A stretch of 64,000 nt of DNA from assembly GCA_029783825.1 (NCBI GenBank), contig JAREIK010002272.1:152400-216399 (forward strand). The letters are read 5' to 3'. Shown piece after piece: positions 46,891-61,614 of this stretch. Every line of letters begins with the position of its first letter. The first letter of the stretch is position 1. The notes under the pieces were generated by a model. That model did not search any database, had not been told where the DNA came from, and was given only the letters and a program-made list of their open reading frames with translations. The stretch comes from Sapria himalayana. Taxonomy: Eukaryota; Streptophyta; Magnoliopsida; Malpighiales; Rafflesiaceae. Both the position numbers and the translations under genes were made by a program.

Positions 46891-48536
46891 ATCATTGTGT
46901 ATATATATAAGTCTAACTATCTATATATCTATCTGAAATATTAACATGATTATATATCTATATATCTATATGTTTAATATTTTGGATATCTATGTAACAA
47001 TCTATCTATCTATTTATTAGTTTATCTATCATTCTTAATATCAATCTATCGATCAATCTATAAATATGTCTATTTATTTGTATATCTATCATTCTAACTA
47101 TCTATCTATCTATTGATCTATCTATCCATTTGTCAATCAATCAATCACTCAATCTACCTATATGTATATCTATCTTTCTATTTTTTTGTCAATGAATCAA
47201 TCAATATAATTATCAATCAATCAATCTATCTGAATATATATTTATCTATCTATTTGTCTATCTATTTGACTATCTATCTGCCTATCTATCTATCTATTTG
47301 ACTATCAATCTATCCATATATCTATGTGTCTATCTATCTATCTATCCAACACTCTATCTATATAACTATAAGTATATCTATTCATCTTTCTATCTACCTG
47401 TCTATTTATCTATCTATATCTATCTATCATTTTGTGGATTTATATATCTATTTATCTATCTATCTTTCTGTCTATATATATCTATCAATCTTTTGGTCTA
47501 TCTATCTATCTATTTATGTGCCTATCTATCCATCTATCTATATGTCTATATATTTTTTTATCTATATGTCTATTTACAATCTATATAAATACCTATCTAT
47601 TTATTAATCTATCTATCTGTGTATCTCTCTATATATCTATTTATTTGCTGATCTATCTATTTATTTATTTATGTGTGTGTGTGTGTGTGTTTATATATAT
47701 ATATATTTATATTTATATTTATCTATCTACCTATCTATCCATCTGCCTATCAATTTATTTGTCTATCTAATAATTTGTATGTCTATCGATCTATCTATCA
47801 ATCTCTCTACATCTCTATCTATATTTATATTAATCTGTATATCTATCTTACTTTTAATCTATCTTTCAATCTATCTTTTAATCTATTTATCAATCTCCTA
47901 TTATTAATTGTATATAAATTTGTCTATCAATCAATCTATATATTTATCTATCTACATTTCTATATATATATATATATATATCTGTCTCTCTATCTATATG
48001 TATTTCTATCTATTTAATTATCTATCTATCTATCTGTCTGTCTATCTGTCTATCTATTTGTCTATCAATCAATCTATCTTTTTGTCTAACTATCTCTCTA
48101 TCTATATATCATTATGTGTATATGTTTGTCTATCTAAATTTTATTTATTTATCTATATGTCTATCTATATATCTATCTATCTATCGATTTGTATATCTAT
48201 TTATTTATATGCCTATATATCTATGTGTCTATCTATCTATCTATATAATTAACTTTCTAAATGTCTATCTATCAGTCTATCTATCTATCTATTTATATAA
48301 TTCACTTTCTAATTGTCTATCTATCATTATATATATCTATCTATCTATCTATTTTTCTATCTGTCTATCAATCTATCAATCTATATGTCAATCTATCTAT
48401 CTTATCTATTTGAATATCTATCTATCTATATATAAGTCTATCTTTATATGTATCTATCTTTATATCTAACTGCCTATCTATTTTTTTAATTATTTGTTAA
48501 TCTATCTATCTATCTATTTTTGTCTATCTATGTATT

Positions 48537-48584
<48 letters not shown>

Positions 48585-51500
48585 AAATACATGTCTATCT
48601 ATCCATCTATCTACCTATCTAATAATTTGTCTATCTATGTATCAATATATCTATCTGTCTATATTTTGGACAATTAATATATCAAACTATCAGTTTATCT
48701 ATCTATATATCTTTATGTCTATCTATATGAATATCTATCTATCTAATATTCTATCTATATATCTTTATATCTATCTATCTATCTATGTATATTTCTATCA
48801 AACTTTCAATCTATATGTCTGTTTATGTCTCTTTCAATCAGTCTATCAATATGACTATCAATCTATCTATTAGAGTATCTGTCTATCTATTTATTTATTT
48901 ATCTATCTGTATATCTTTCTGTCTAACAATCTCTCAGTCTATCGTTCTATCTATATATAAGTCTATCTTTCTATCTCTATGTCTATCTGTCTATGTTTGT
49001 GTGTGTCCATATCTCACTATCTATTTATCTATCTATTTATATATTTGTCTATCTCTCTCTCTCTCTCTATGTATAAATCAATAAATATGTTCATATATTT
49101 GTCTATATATTTATCTAGCTTTCTATCTATCTTTCTATCTATTTATTTATCTATCTATCTGTCCATCTATCTCTCTATTTATCTATCTATTTTTCTAATA
49201 ATTTATAAAACTATATGTCTATGTATCTGTCTGTCTATCTATCTATATGTTTATTTATTTATCTATCTATTTATCTAGATGTTTATTTATATATCTATCT
49301 ATATTTTATTTATCTATCTATTAATCTATATATTTGTGTATCAATCTATCTATCTATTTGTCTTTCAATTTGTCAATCAATCAATCTATCAATCAATTTA
49401 TGAATCTCTCTATGAATCTATCTATAAATCTGTGTATATATCTATCTATCTATCTTTTTATCTATCCATCAATCTATCCATCAATCTATTTATCAAACTA
49501 TCTATCAAAATGTCTATCAATATGTCGAGCAATTTGTCTATAAATCTATCTATTAATCTTCTAATTTATATGTATATCTATTTATCTATCTATCTGTCTA
49601 TCTATCTACTAATTAATTAATCAGTCTGTCTATCTATTTGAATGTCTATCAAACAGTTTGCCTATTATTTATCTATTTTTCTATCTATCAGTATATTTGT
49701 CAAACTATCTATCAGCCTATTTATTTGTCTATCTATCTATCTAACTATCTATTTATCTACCCATATATCTATATATATATATCTATGTTTGTCTATCTGA
49801 CTATCTATTTGTCAAATTATTTGTCTATCTAACTATTTGTTCATCTATATGTCAATTTGTTTATTTAAATATCAATATATCTATTTTCTATATGTTTGTC
49901 TATAAGTTTGTATATATGTCTCTATATATGTTTGTCTATCTAGTTGTCTATCTGTCTATCTATCAATGAATCTATCTATATATTTGTTTAACTATCTGTC
50001 TATCTAAATGTCTATCTATCTATCTATTTCCCTATTTATCTTTCTATTTATCTATTTATCTATATTTCTGTCTATCTTTAGTTTATATGTCTGCTTTTTT
50101 TTGTCTATCAGTTTGTCTATCTTTCTCTCTAACTATCTGTCTATATGTCTATCAATTTATATATTTATCGGTCTATCTATCTATCTGTCTATCAAACTAT
50201 CTGTCTATCTTTTTATATATTTGAATATCTATTTGTCTATCTCTCTATATGTCTATCTATCTATATATCTATGAGTTTATTTAATTGTTTATCTTTCCAT
50301 TTATTTATCTGTTAGTCTATTTGTCTGTCTATTTGTGTGTATATCTGTCTATCTATATGTTTATCTATTTGTCTGTCTATCTATTTGTCTATCAATCTAT
50401 TTATATATCTTTCTATCTGTCTATCTATTTGTCTATCTATCTCTTTGTCTATCTTTTATATATTTGTCTATCTATCTATCTATCTATCTATGTGTCTATC
50501 TATCTTTCTATCTATCGATCTATCTATTTGTCTATATATCTATCTATTTTTTAATAAATTAATCTTTCTTTTTATTTATCTAACTATATCAGTATCTATC
50601 TGTCTATCTATCTATATATCTATCTTTCAATTTTTTATCTATTTGTATATCTCTCTATCTATCTAAATGACTATATATATATCTATCTATCTATAAATCG
50701 GTTTATCAATCTATCTCTCAAATTGTTAACCAATATATCTATCAATTTATCTATCAATCTAATTATCGATCTGTCTATCATTTAATCTTTAAATCTATCT
50801 TTCAATCTAATTATCAATCTAACTATCTATCTATATATTTGCCCATTGTTTTGTCTATTGATCTATCTATTTATCTATACATATGTTTGTCTAACTAACT
50901 ATCTATCTATCTATTTGTCTATCTATCCAACTATCTATCTATATATTTTTATTTATTTATTTCTATTTATCTTTATATCTATTTATCTATCTATTTATCT
51001 ATCCATCTATTTGTCTATCTATTAGACTATCTATTAGTCTATTTGTCTATCTATTTGGCTATCAATATATTTCTCAATCTGTCAATTTAACTATTTTTCT
51101 ATTAATGAATCAAACAATCCATTTATCTATCTATCTATTAATCAAACAAATAATCTATCTATCTATCTATATAAAAATTTAATTATCTATCTATTTATAT
51201 GTCTATCTTTCTATATGTCTGTCTATCTATCTATATATCTGCCTATCTATATGTCTATTTATTAATCAACCTATCAATCAATCTATGAATCTCTATATTA
51301 ATCTATCTGTCAATCAATCCATTAACTATTTATTAATATTTCTACCAATCTATATATTTATTTGTTCATCAATATATTTATAAATATGTGTATATTTATA
51401 TATATCTTTATATCTTTCTATCAATCAATTAATTAATCAATCAATTAATGTATCAATCTGGCAATTAATCTCTCGATCAATTTGTCTATTTATCAGTCTA

Positions 51501-52697
51501 TCAATGTATCTATCAAAATGTCTATATATATCTCTATCAATTTGTCTATCAATATACTTATCTATATGTATATCTATTTGTATATCTATCTATCTATCAC
51601 TCAATCTATCTATCTTTCAGTATATATGTCTATTTAATTATGTATCTAACAATATATATATATATATATCTATGTGTCTTTCTATCTATCTATTTGAATG
51701 TCTATTAGTCAGTCTGTCTATCTAGCAATATGTATTTCTATCTATATATCTATCTATATATCTATCAATCTATATGTCTATCTATCTATTAGTATATTTA
51801 TTTGTCTATCTATCTATCTATCTAACTATCTGTCTGTCTATCTGTATATCTGTCTATCTATCTGACTATCGATTTGCCTATATATCTTTATGTCTATCTA
51901 TCTATCTATCTAAATATCTATCTATCTATATAAATGTTTTTCTATATATTTATATATATCTCATTCAATCAGTCAATATATCTATATATATATATATATA
52001 TATTTGTATATCTATTTGTATATCTATCTGTCTATCTATCTATTTGTCTATCTGTCTATCTATACGTCTATATATCTATTTATTTATCTATTTATTTATT
52101 TATTTCTTTATTTATTTATCTATATATCTATCTATATGTCTATCTTTTTTTTATCTGTTAGCCTTTTTGTATGTCAATTTGTCTATTTATCTGTATGTCT
52201 ATCTATCTATCTATCTATGTATCTATCTGACTATCTATTTGTTTATATATCTACCTATCTGTCTATTTATATGTCTATATGTTTATTTAATTGTCTATCT
52301 ATCTACTTATATATTTTTTTATATATCCATCTAAAATCTATGTGGATATATATCTATCTATATGTCTATCTATCTTCATGTCTATCTATTTGTCTATTCA
52401 TCTATTTATCTATCTTTCTAACTACCAATCTATTTGTCTAATAATCTATTTGTCTATTCATTTGTCTAACTATCTGTCTATCTATATCTCTATCTATCTA
52501 TCAATTTATCAATCAATCAATCTCTCTATCTATCTATATATCTAATTATATATTAATGTATCTATCTATATATTTATCTTTTTATGTATCTATCTATTTA
52601 TATTTGTGTTTGTCTATATATCTATCTATCTATGTATCTATCTATATATCTATCTATCTACCAATCTATCTATATATAAATATTTGTATATATCTAT

Positions 52698-52749
<52 letters not shown>

Positions 52750-52965
52750 GTATGTATGTATCTGTCTATTTGTATATATATCTATCATGTTTATATGTCT
52801 ATCTATCAAGTTGTATATATTTCTAAATATTTATATATCTATATATCTATCTATCTGTTTGTCTATATTTAATCAGTATATCTATTATCTAACTATATGT
52901 ATGTCTATCTAGTAGTTTATCTATCTATACATATTTATATATATCTATCTATATAATTATCTATC

Positions 52966-53008
<43 letters not shown>

Positions 53009-53626
53009 AATTATACATATGTTTATCTTTCTATCTATTTAATTATCTATTTGTCTATATGTCGATCCCTCTATCTATCTTTTTTTCTATATTTCTATCT
53101 ATCTATGGATGTATCTATCTATCTATCTAATTGTCCATCTACCTATCAATCGATCTATCTATCTATCTAACTTTATTTCAATCTTTCTATTTATCTATCA
53201 GATTATATTTTTATCTATCGATCTATAGAACTAATTATTAATTATTTATCTTATATCTAACTATCTTTCTAATTATATATATATATATATCTAACTAACT
53301 AACTATATGTGTGCCTATATACTACATATCTATCAATTTATCTATTTATCCATATATATATTTATCTATGTTTCTATCTATCTATCAATCTATATCTCTA
53401 TCTATCTATTAGTTAGTCTCTCAATCTATCTATCTAGTTTGTTGTATATATTTCTATCTTTTTATATTCCAATCTATTTATATTTCTATCTATCTATTCA
53501 TCTATATTTCTTTCTATAAATCTATCTATTAGTATGTCTTTCTATCTTTCTATCTATCTATCTGTCTATTTGTCATTCTTGTATCTAACTAACTAACTAT
53601 CTAACTATTTGACTACATAATGATCT

Positions 53627-53686
<60 letters not shown>

Positions 53687-55539
53687 CTATCTATCTATAT
53701 ATTGTTTCTTTATCTATCTATCTTTTAATTAATCAATCTATATATCTATCTATCTATCAGTCTATCTATCTATCCATCTATCATTATATCTATCTACCTA
53801 TCAATCAATCAATCAATCTACTTATCTATTTGTATGTCTGTTTATGTGTCTATTATTCTATATGTTAGTCTATCTAGTTTCCTATCTATCTATATATGTT
53901 TATATCTATCACTCAATCTAGCTATCTAATTTTCTATCCATCTTTCAATCTATATATTAATCTAACTTTTCTATTTTTATATATCTATCTATTTATCTAT
54001 TATCTATCTATCTATCTATATTTCAATCTACCTGTCTATATACCTATTTATATATCTATTTATCTATCTATCTATTTATCTAATTATCTATCTATCTATC
54101 TACATATCAATCTATATATATATATATATATACATATCTGTCTGTCTATCTGTCTATTTGTCAATCTGTCTATCGGTCTATTTGTCTATGTATCTATCTA
54201 GCTCTATGTCTTTCTATCTATTTAAATAGCTTGCTAGCTTTTTATCTATCAATATATCTTGCTATCAACATATCTATTTATCTTTCTATCTAGCTACCTA
54301 TGTATCTATGTATCTGCCTATCTATCTAACTATATATCTATCTATCTGGCAATCTATCTCCCATTTATCTATATGCCTATCCATTTATCTACCTACCTAG
54401 CTGTCTATTTATTTATCTATATAGCTAGCTATCTACTTGTCTATCTATTTATCTACCTACCTATCTATCTATCTATCTACCTATCTACCTATATATCTAT
54501 CTATCTATGAATCTATCTATCTCTCTATCTGTCCATGTGTCTATTTATGTATCAATCTATATTTCTATCTATTTATTTGTCTTTCTATCTATATATCTTT
54601 ATTTTTATCTATCCATTTATTTATATATCTATCTATCTATCTATCTTACTATCTATCTATTTGTATGTTTATCTATCTCTCTATCTATATATTTAAATAT
54701 CTATTTGTCTATTTATCTATCTTTTTATCTACAATCTATATATCTGTCTGTCTATCTATCTATCTATCTATTAATCTATCTATCTTCCTATCTATATATC
54801 TATCTATCTAACTATCTATCTATTTGAATATCTATCTGTTTGTCTGTCTATCCATCTATATACCTATCTATTTATCAACCTATCTACCTATCTATCTGAA
54901 TATCTATCTATCAGTTTAGTATTCTATATGTCAGTTTAAATAGTTGTCTATCTATCTATATATTAATCAATATATCTGTCGATCTATCTATCTATCTATC
55001 TAACTATCAATCTTTGTTCTTTCTTTATATCCATATTTCTTTCATTCTTTCTATATTTCTATTTATATATTCATCTAACTTTCTATTTTTTAACTATCTA
55101 CCTATCAATCTATTTTTTATCTATCTATCTATCTATATTGCTATCTATATATATATGTACCTATTTATAAATCTATCTATCTATATTTCGGTCTATCTAT
55201 TTGTCTATCTAATTATCTATCTATCTATATAATTATTTATCTATCAAATAATATATTTATCTATATGTCTATTTATCTATCTATCAATATATCTATATAT
55301 CTATCTATCTCTTTGTCTAACTAACTAACTATCTATCTATATAAATATCAAGCTATCTACCTATCATTTTAGTTATCAATCTACCTATCTAATTATCTAA
55401 CTATCTGCCTATATTGATATCTATTTATCTATCTAACTATCTATTTATTTGCATTTATATCTGTCTATCTAGTTGTCTATCTATCTATCTATCTCTTTAT
55501 CTTTTGGTCTATATAATTATCTATCTATCTATCTAAAAT

Positions 55540-55579
55540 ATATCTATCTATCTATCTATATGTCTGTCATCTATCAATC

Positions 55580-55633
<54 letters not shown>

Positions 55634-55867
55634 CTATGTATATTTTTATATATCGATCTATACATATATATATCTTTCTATCTATTTCTATCTACCTACC
55701 TATCTCTCTATCTATCAATCTATCTATTTATCTATTTGTATATGTCTATCTGTCTATCTATCTTTATGTTTGTCTATTTATTTGTGATTCTTTATATATA
55801 TCTATCTTTCTATCTATGTATTTATATGTATCTTTCAATCTATATATATGTCCACACACACACACAC

Positions 55868-55938
<71 letters not shown>

Positions 55939-57165
55939 ATCTATCTCTCTCTTTCTTAATATCTTTCTATCAATCAATTTAGTTATCAATCAATATATTT
56001 ATTTATCTATCTTGCTATATATCTATCTATCTTCTTATCTAGTTATCTATCTATCTACCTATATATTTATAAACCAATCTACATTTATACCTATCTACCT
56101 ATCTATCTGTCTAACTAACTAACTATCTATATATTTGTTTATTTATATAGTTCTATAAATCTCTATCTACCTACCTATCTATCTGTTTATCTATCTAATT
56201 GTCTATATGTCTAGCTATCTAGTTGTCTATCTAATATGTATATATATATTTTTATCTATCTGTCTCTCTGTAGGTATATCTACTTGTCTATCTATTTATA
56301 TATCGATCTATCTATGTATCTATATATCTATATATCTATCTATCTATCTATCTATCTAATATGTAATTATTTATCAATATCTATCTGTCTGTCTATCTAT
56401 CTACTATATATATATATATATATCTATGTATATTTCTATATATCTATCTATACATATATCTATCTTTCTATCCATATCTATTTAGCTATCTACCTATTTT
56501 CCTATCTATAAATCTATATATTTTTCTATCTGTCTATGTGTCTATCTCTCTATCTATCTATAAATCTATCTATTTTTCTATCTATCTATGTGTCTATCTC
56601 TCTATCTATCTATATGTTTGTCTATTTATTTGTTCTTTATATATATCTATCTTTTTGTATGCCTATCGATATATATATGTCTACCTATATATATATATAT
56701 ATCTAACTATCTCTCTATCTCTCTATATAAATATCTTTCTATTAATCTATCTATTTATCAATCAATCTATTTATTTATCTATCGTACTATCTATCTATCT
56801 TCTTATCTATTTATCAATCTATCTACCTATATATCTAAAAATCTATCTACATTTCTAGTTACCTACCTATCTATCTATTTATCTATCTGTCTATCTGTCT
56901 ATCTATATATCTATATGTTTATCTATATAGTTGTATAACTCTCAACCTATCTATCTATCTATCTGTATATTTGTCTATATGTCTATCTATCTAGTTGTCT
57001 ATCTAATATGTATACAAATATATTCTTATCAATCTATTTATTTGTAGGTCTATATACATGTCTATCTATATATCTATCGATCTATCTATATATCTATATA
57101 TCTATCTATCTAAATTTATATCTATCTATTTATCTATCTAATATGTAATTATCTATCTATCTATC
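55540..57165. repeat. Segmental tandem duplication inside the TATC array
   Basis: Two copies of a segment of about 770-840 bases can be aligned by eye. TATGTTTGTCTATTTATTTG occurs at about 55.77 and 56.61 kb. TAGTTGTCTATCTAATATGTAT occurs at about 56.22 and 56.99 kb. TCTAATATGTAATTAT occurs at about 56.36 and 57.14 kb. TA tracts sit at matching places. Confidence 0.7.
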
Positions 57166-57482
57166 TTTCTTTCTAAATATCTATCTAATTATCTATCTAA
57201 TTATCCATCTATCTATCTGTTTGTCTGTTTGTCTATCTATCTATCTATCTATTTGTTTGTCTATCTATCTGTCTATCTATCTATTTATCTGTATGTTTAT
57301 TTATCTATCTATCATTCTATCAATCTATCTATCTATCTATGTATCTATATTTCTATCTATCTATCTATCTATCTATATTTCTATCTATCAATCTATCTAT
57401 CTATCTATATTTCTATCTATCAATCTATTTATATTTTTATATGTCTATCTGTTTATATCTCTATATGACTTTATATCTACTT

Positions 57483-57539
<57 letters not shown>

Positions 57540-57591
57540 TGTATCTTTCTCTCTATCTAATTATGGTACTATCTATCTACCTATCTGTCTG

Positions 57592-57704
<113 letters not shown>

Positions 57705-59169
57705 CTATTTGTATCTATTAATCTATCTATATTTCTATCTAATAATCTATCTATATTTCTATCTATCTATTTTTATATCTATCTTACTTTCTTTATTTCT
57801 TTCAATCTATTTATCTATCTATCTGTCTGTCTATGTGACTATTTATTTATCTATCTATATATATCTATCAATCTACCTATCTATCTATCTATTTGTGCAT
57901 CTGTCTATCTTACCATGTGTCTATATTTCTATTTGTCTTTTTGTCTATTTGTCTATCTAACTATCTATCTATTTTTATATTTGTCTATCATTATAACTAT
58001 CTATCTATCTATCTATCTAACTATCTATCTATGTTTCTATTTGTTTATATGTCTATCTATCTATTTATCTAACTATATATCGTTCTATCTTTCTTTATGT
58101 CTATCTGCCTGTCTATTTGTCTATATCTTTATCTATCTCTTTGTTTCTCTATCTATCTATATACCTCTCTATCTATCTTTCTATCTCTTTAACTAACTAA
58201 CTATCTATCTATTTGTCTTTATATCTAAGTGTCTATCTATCTATCTATCTAAATATCTTTATATCTATCTGTTTGACAATATATTATCTATCTATCTATA
58301 TATATTTATCTATCTGTTTGTCTATTTATCTACGTATCTATCTATCTATCTATCTATCTATATGCCTATTTGTTTATCTATCTATCTATTTGTTTGTCTG
58401 TCTATATATTTGTCTGTCTATCTACATGTTTGTTTTTCTATCTATCTATTAATTTATTTTTCTCTCTCTATTTATCTATCTATCTATCTATTTATTTTTC
58501 AATCTTTCTCCCTCTCTATTTATCTATCTATATATCTATTTGTCTATCTGTCTATCTATATATCTAACTATCTATCTATCTATCATTAATATATATATTT
58601 ATTATTTATTTATTTATCTATATATTTATTTATATACTTATCTATCTATCTATCTATCTATCTGACTATAAGAAAAAGCTCAGGTGGCTAAAGAATAATC
58701 TCTATATCTATAGGATTTTTTCATCGCTAAAATAGAATAACATCAGGATAATGATGAAAATTATCCCAAACCAAAGTGCTCGTCATAAAATATTAATGAG
58801 AACAAATAATTTTCTACAAATTTTTTAATGAAGGAAATTCCCTAGCTAATTATTTTTTTTTCTTACAATTTTTTATCATAATTATGAATAGTAATTAATA
58901 TTTATTGACTCAATATATATAGATAATTTACTACCTAAATTAGTGATTAAAATTTCTCTAGCTATTTTAATTCCCAAGCTATTTTCACAATTTATTTTAC
59001 AAAAAATTTATTACATCTTTTTATATTATTATATTAAATTGAATAAAAACATATACTATAAATAATATTTTCTAGTTAACCAAAAGAAAAAGTAGTTCAG
59101 AAATTATTCTGATACAATTATTACATAATTAAAACAAAAACATAACATAGGTATATAATTATATAAAAC

Positions 59170-59310
59170 AAAATTTTAATCCTCATCATTAGCTGAAGCA
59201 TTTGTGCTAGGCTCTCCTACATGATTTCTCTGCTAGAACAATGTGTTCTATTTGTCTCATAAAGGCTGCTAACTCTGATTCCATATAGCACTTATGCTAT
59301 TGTTTTGCAT
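59170..59310 (-). pseudogene. Extra partial copy of the Ptta-like C-terminal end
   Basis: CTCATCATTAGCTGAAGCAT, TTGTGCTAGGCTCTCCTAC and a TGATTCCATATAGCACTT block match the last 140 bases of the Ptta-like gene as seen at 31.30-31.43 kb and 16.62-16.75 kb. A longer copy of the same end lies at 61.59 kb within the same element, so this end is present twice. Confidence 0.6.
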
Positions 59311-61560
59311 CTGATACTACTCAGAAAAATTATTTTAAACTTCCTCAATAACATTATTAGCAACACTAAAATCATGAATTAAAGCCAAAATATTATAAAC
59401 TAATGAAAGGCACACTCTAAACACAAAACAAAAGCAAACAAACATGAAGGAAAATATTACTTAATTTTTAGATGCACTTTATGACCAGATCCAGCAACTA
59501 AAGCATCTACCTCGAGTTTATTTCTGAATTTCAAGCACTTTACTAATACCTTTTCATTATTTTCAATGGCTACTGCTTCATATATGAAATAGTTATGAAA
59601 AAATAAATAAGAGAGAAGACTAATAAAAGAAATAACAAACCAAAAAAATATTTAAATAATATGTGTAGCTAGAAGAAGTTATTAGAAACAAATAAAAAAA
59701 TGAGAACCAGTATTCAATGAGAAATCGAATCATGCTATTTTTCCCGGAGATGGGTTCGCAGGTTCGAGTCCAACACCATGTTCTTTCCTTTATTATTACG
59801 GATCAAGACACTCGCTGGAGCCTCCAAGAAACTGACTCTGACCCCATCAAATAACTCATTTTATTATTCAAAGACACTGCACTTGTGTATCCCATGTTTT
59901 CATAAAGATGAATATTTCTTCACCATATCAACCAACTCAAACCTAGCAAAACAATAAGATTTCATCAATTGAATAGATACATAAAAAGATACACATACTG
60001 ATTATCAACTTGTTTTTTTAAAACAAGAATACTAGCACATGAAAATAATAGACACCCATTGTAAGGTGAACTACAACGGAAAGCAGCAAAATCAAATGAG
60101 AATCAGCTAAGCAAATAATTGGAGCTAAATGGAAGAAAAAGACGGGAGCTTTGCCTATCCATCATGCACCCTTGTTGTTGTAGTCGAGCAACCAGCACCA
60201 TCATTAAAATGACCACCTTAATAAACAAACAAACAACAGCAACAAGCACCACAACAAGGAGGTGGGCTGCACCAATTTGTGTTGGCTCACAATAAAGAAA
60301 GTTATCTGGCATTCTTCTGGTCTCATATAGCTCTCCTCTTCTTGGTGCAGGCTCAAGCTACATCAATTTTAAGTCTCAAACTGCATAAATTTTAAGGCTG
60401 AATTAGCATCAACACAACCACAAAAACAATCATTTCACAGCATAAACATTTTAAAAAACAAAAACAAAATAAAAATCAAAATCAAAAACTTTTTGATATT
60501 GGCCCCAATTGTAGCCATCCATTACAAGCTAGTGAGCTCGAGCAATAAGCTATAGATTGTTTGTTTGGTTAAACTGGTCAGAGATGTTCTATAGAAGAAG
60601 GATGGCGAGAGTTGAGGTGAAGGAAAAGCACAAGTGGGTCGACTTTCTGTCTCAACCAAGGAAGTCAAGAGAAAATAATCAAACATATCCGTGAAAAACT
60701 CCCAGACGTTAGCATTTCAATACTTCTATAGGCACTCATCATAAAATCCATAAAATTTAGTGATCTGCTAACTTTCATGATTTTTATTTAGGATTGTGAT
60801 CTACTATGGATAGTGCACTTTAAGAGCCACTAGGAGTGAGACTGTCTCAACTGTATAATATCCAAGATCAACATAATCTTACATCCAACTCAATTTTGAG
60901 ATGACACTCTTTTTTTAATGAAAGAAAAGAATCATTAGTTATGTTAGTTAGCCAACACAGACAAAACCTGAATCAAGAACAATAATGCCACCAAATAAAT
61001 CTTTTCTTGTTTAGCGACACATTGGTAGAAATCATGTGCCAGCAAGTTGCTAACTATTCCTTTTTAATTAAGTGAGGAGATAAGAGCTTTGAGACAACAA
61101 ATCTTATGAAAGACTTGCATTAATATAGATCTTTCAACTTATCATCACATATTATTCTACGTCTATCTCATTTATCATTTAAAAAACAAGAATATTTAAT
61201 GATTAATTGAAATTAAAGAATAAAACCATGGATTCTCATTGGGGGAGGTGAAGACGAAGGATGTTGGCATACATGTAGGTTATTTCCTTTTATATAGTCT
61301 CACATCTTCTTTACAACCTTAGAATGAGATAATGCATCTTTACTTGTACCAAAAATTGTATGAGAGAGTATGAAAGAGGAACAGGTAGCCAAAAATCTAG
61401 AAGTTTTCTTCTTGTCTTGTTTTTCTCTGTGCTTTGATTTATCATCTGAAGATATGAAGCAATAATATTTATTTAGACACATTATAATAAACAAAAACCA
61501 AAACAATTCAAAAATAATTCTTATACAAAAGTTTCATGGTTAAAATAAAAACATAACATA
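59311..61560. other. Unassigned stretch within CACTA-E
   Basis: About 2.2 kb with no recognised domain. A minus-strand frame at 60103-60312 encodes a hydrophobic stretch (LLVVVLVAVVCLFIKVVILM) that could be a membrane segment, but has no other support. GGTTCGAGTCC near 59.78 kb resembles a tRNA B box without a matching A box. It may include a captured host fragment; I cannot identify one. Confidence 0.3.
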
Positions 61561-61614
61561 GGTTCATCATCATTTAAAATAAAATCATCCTCATAATTAG
61601 TTGGGGCATTTGTG

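Noticed and set aside
59765..59800. tRNA or SINE-like B box (GGTTCGAGTCC) near 59.78 kb
   Set aside because: The arms around it do not pair well as a T stem, no A box lies at the right distance, and no acceptor stem is visible.
60103..60312. Possible small membrane protein with a hydrophobic stretch
   Set aside because: It is a single short frame without conserved context, inside a decayed transposon, and no family is recognised.
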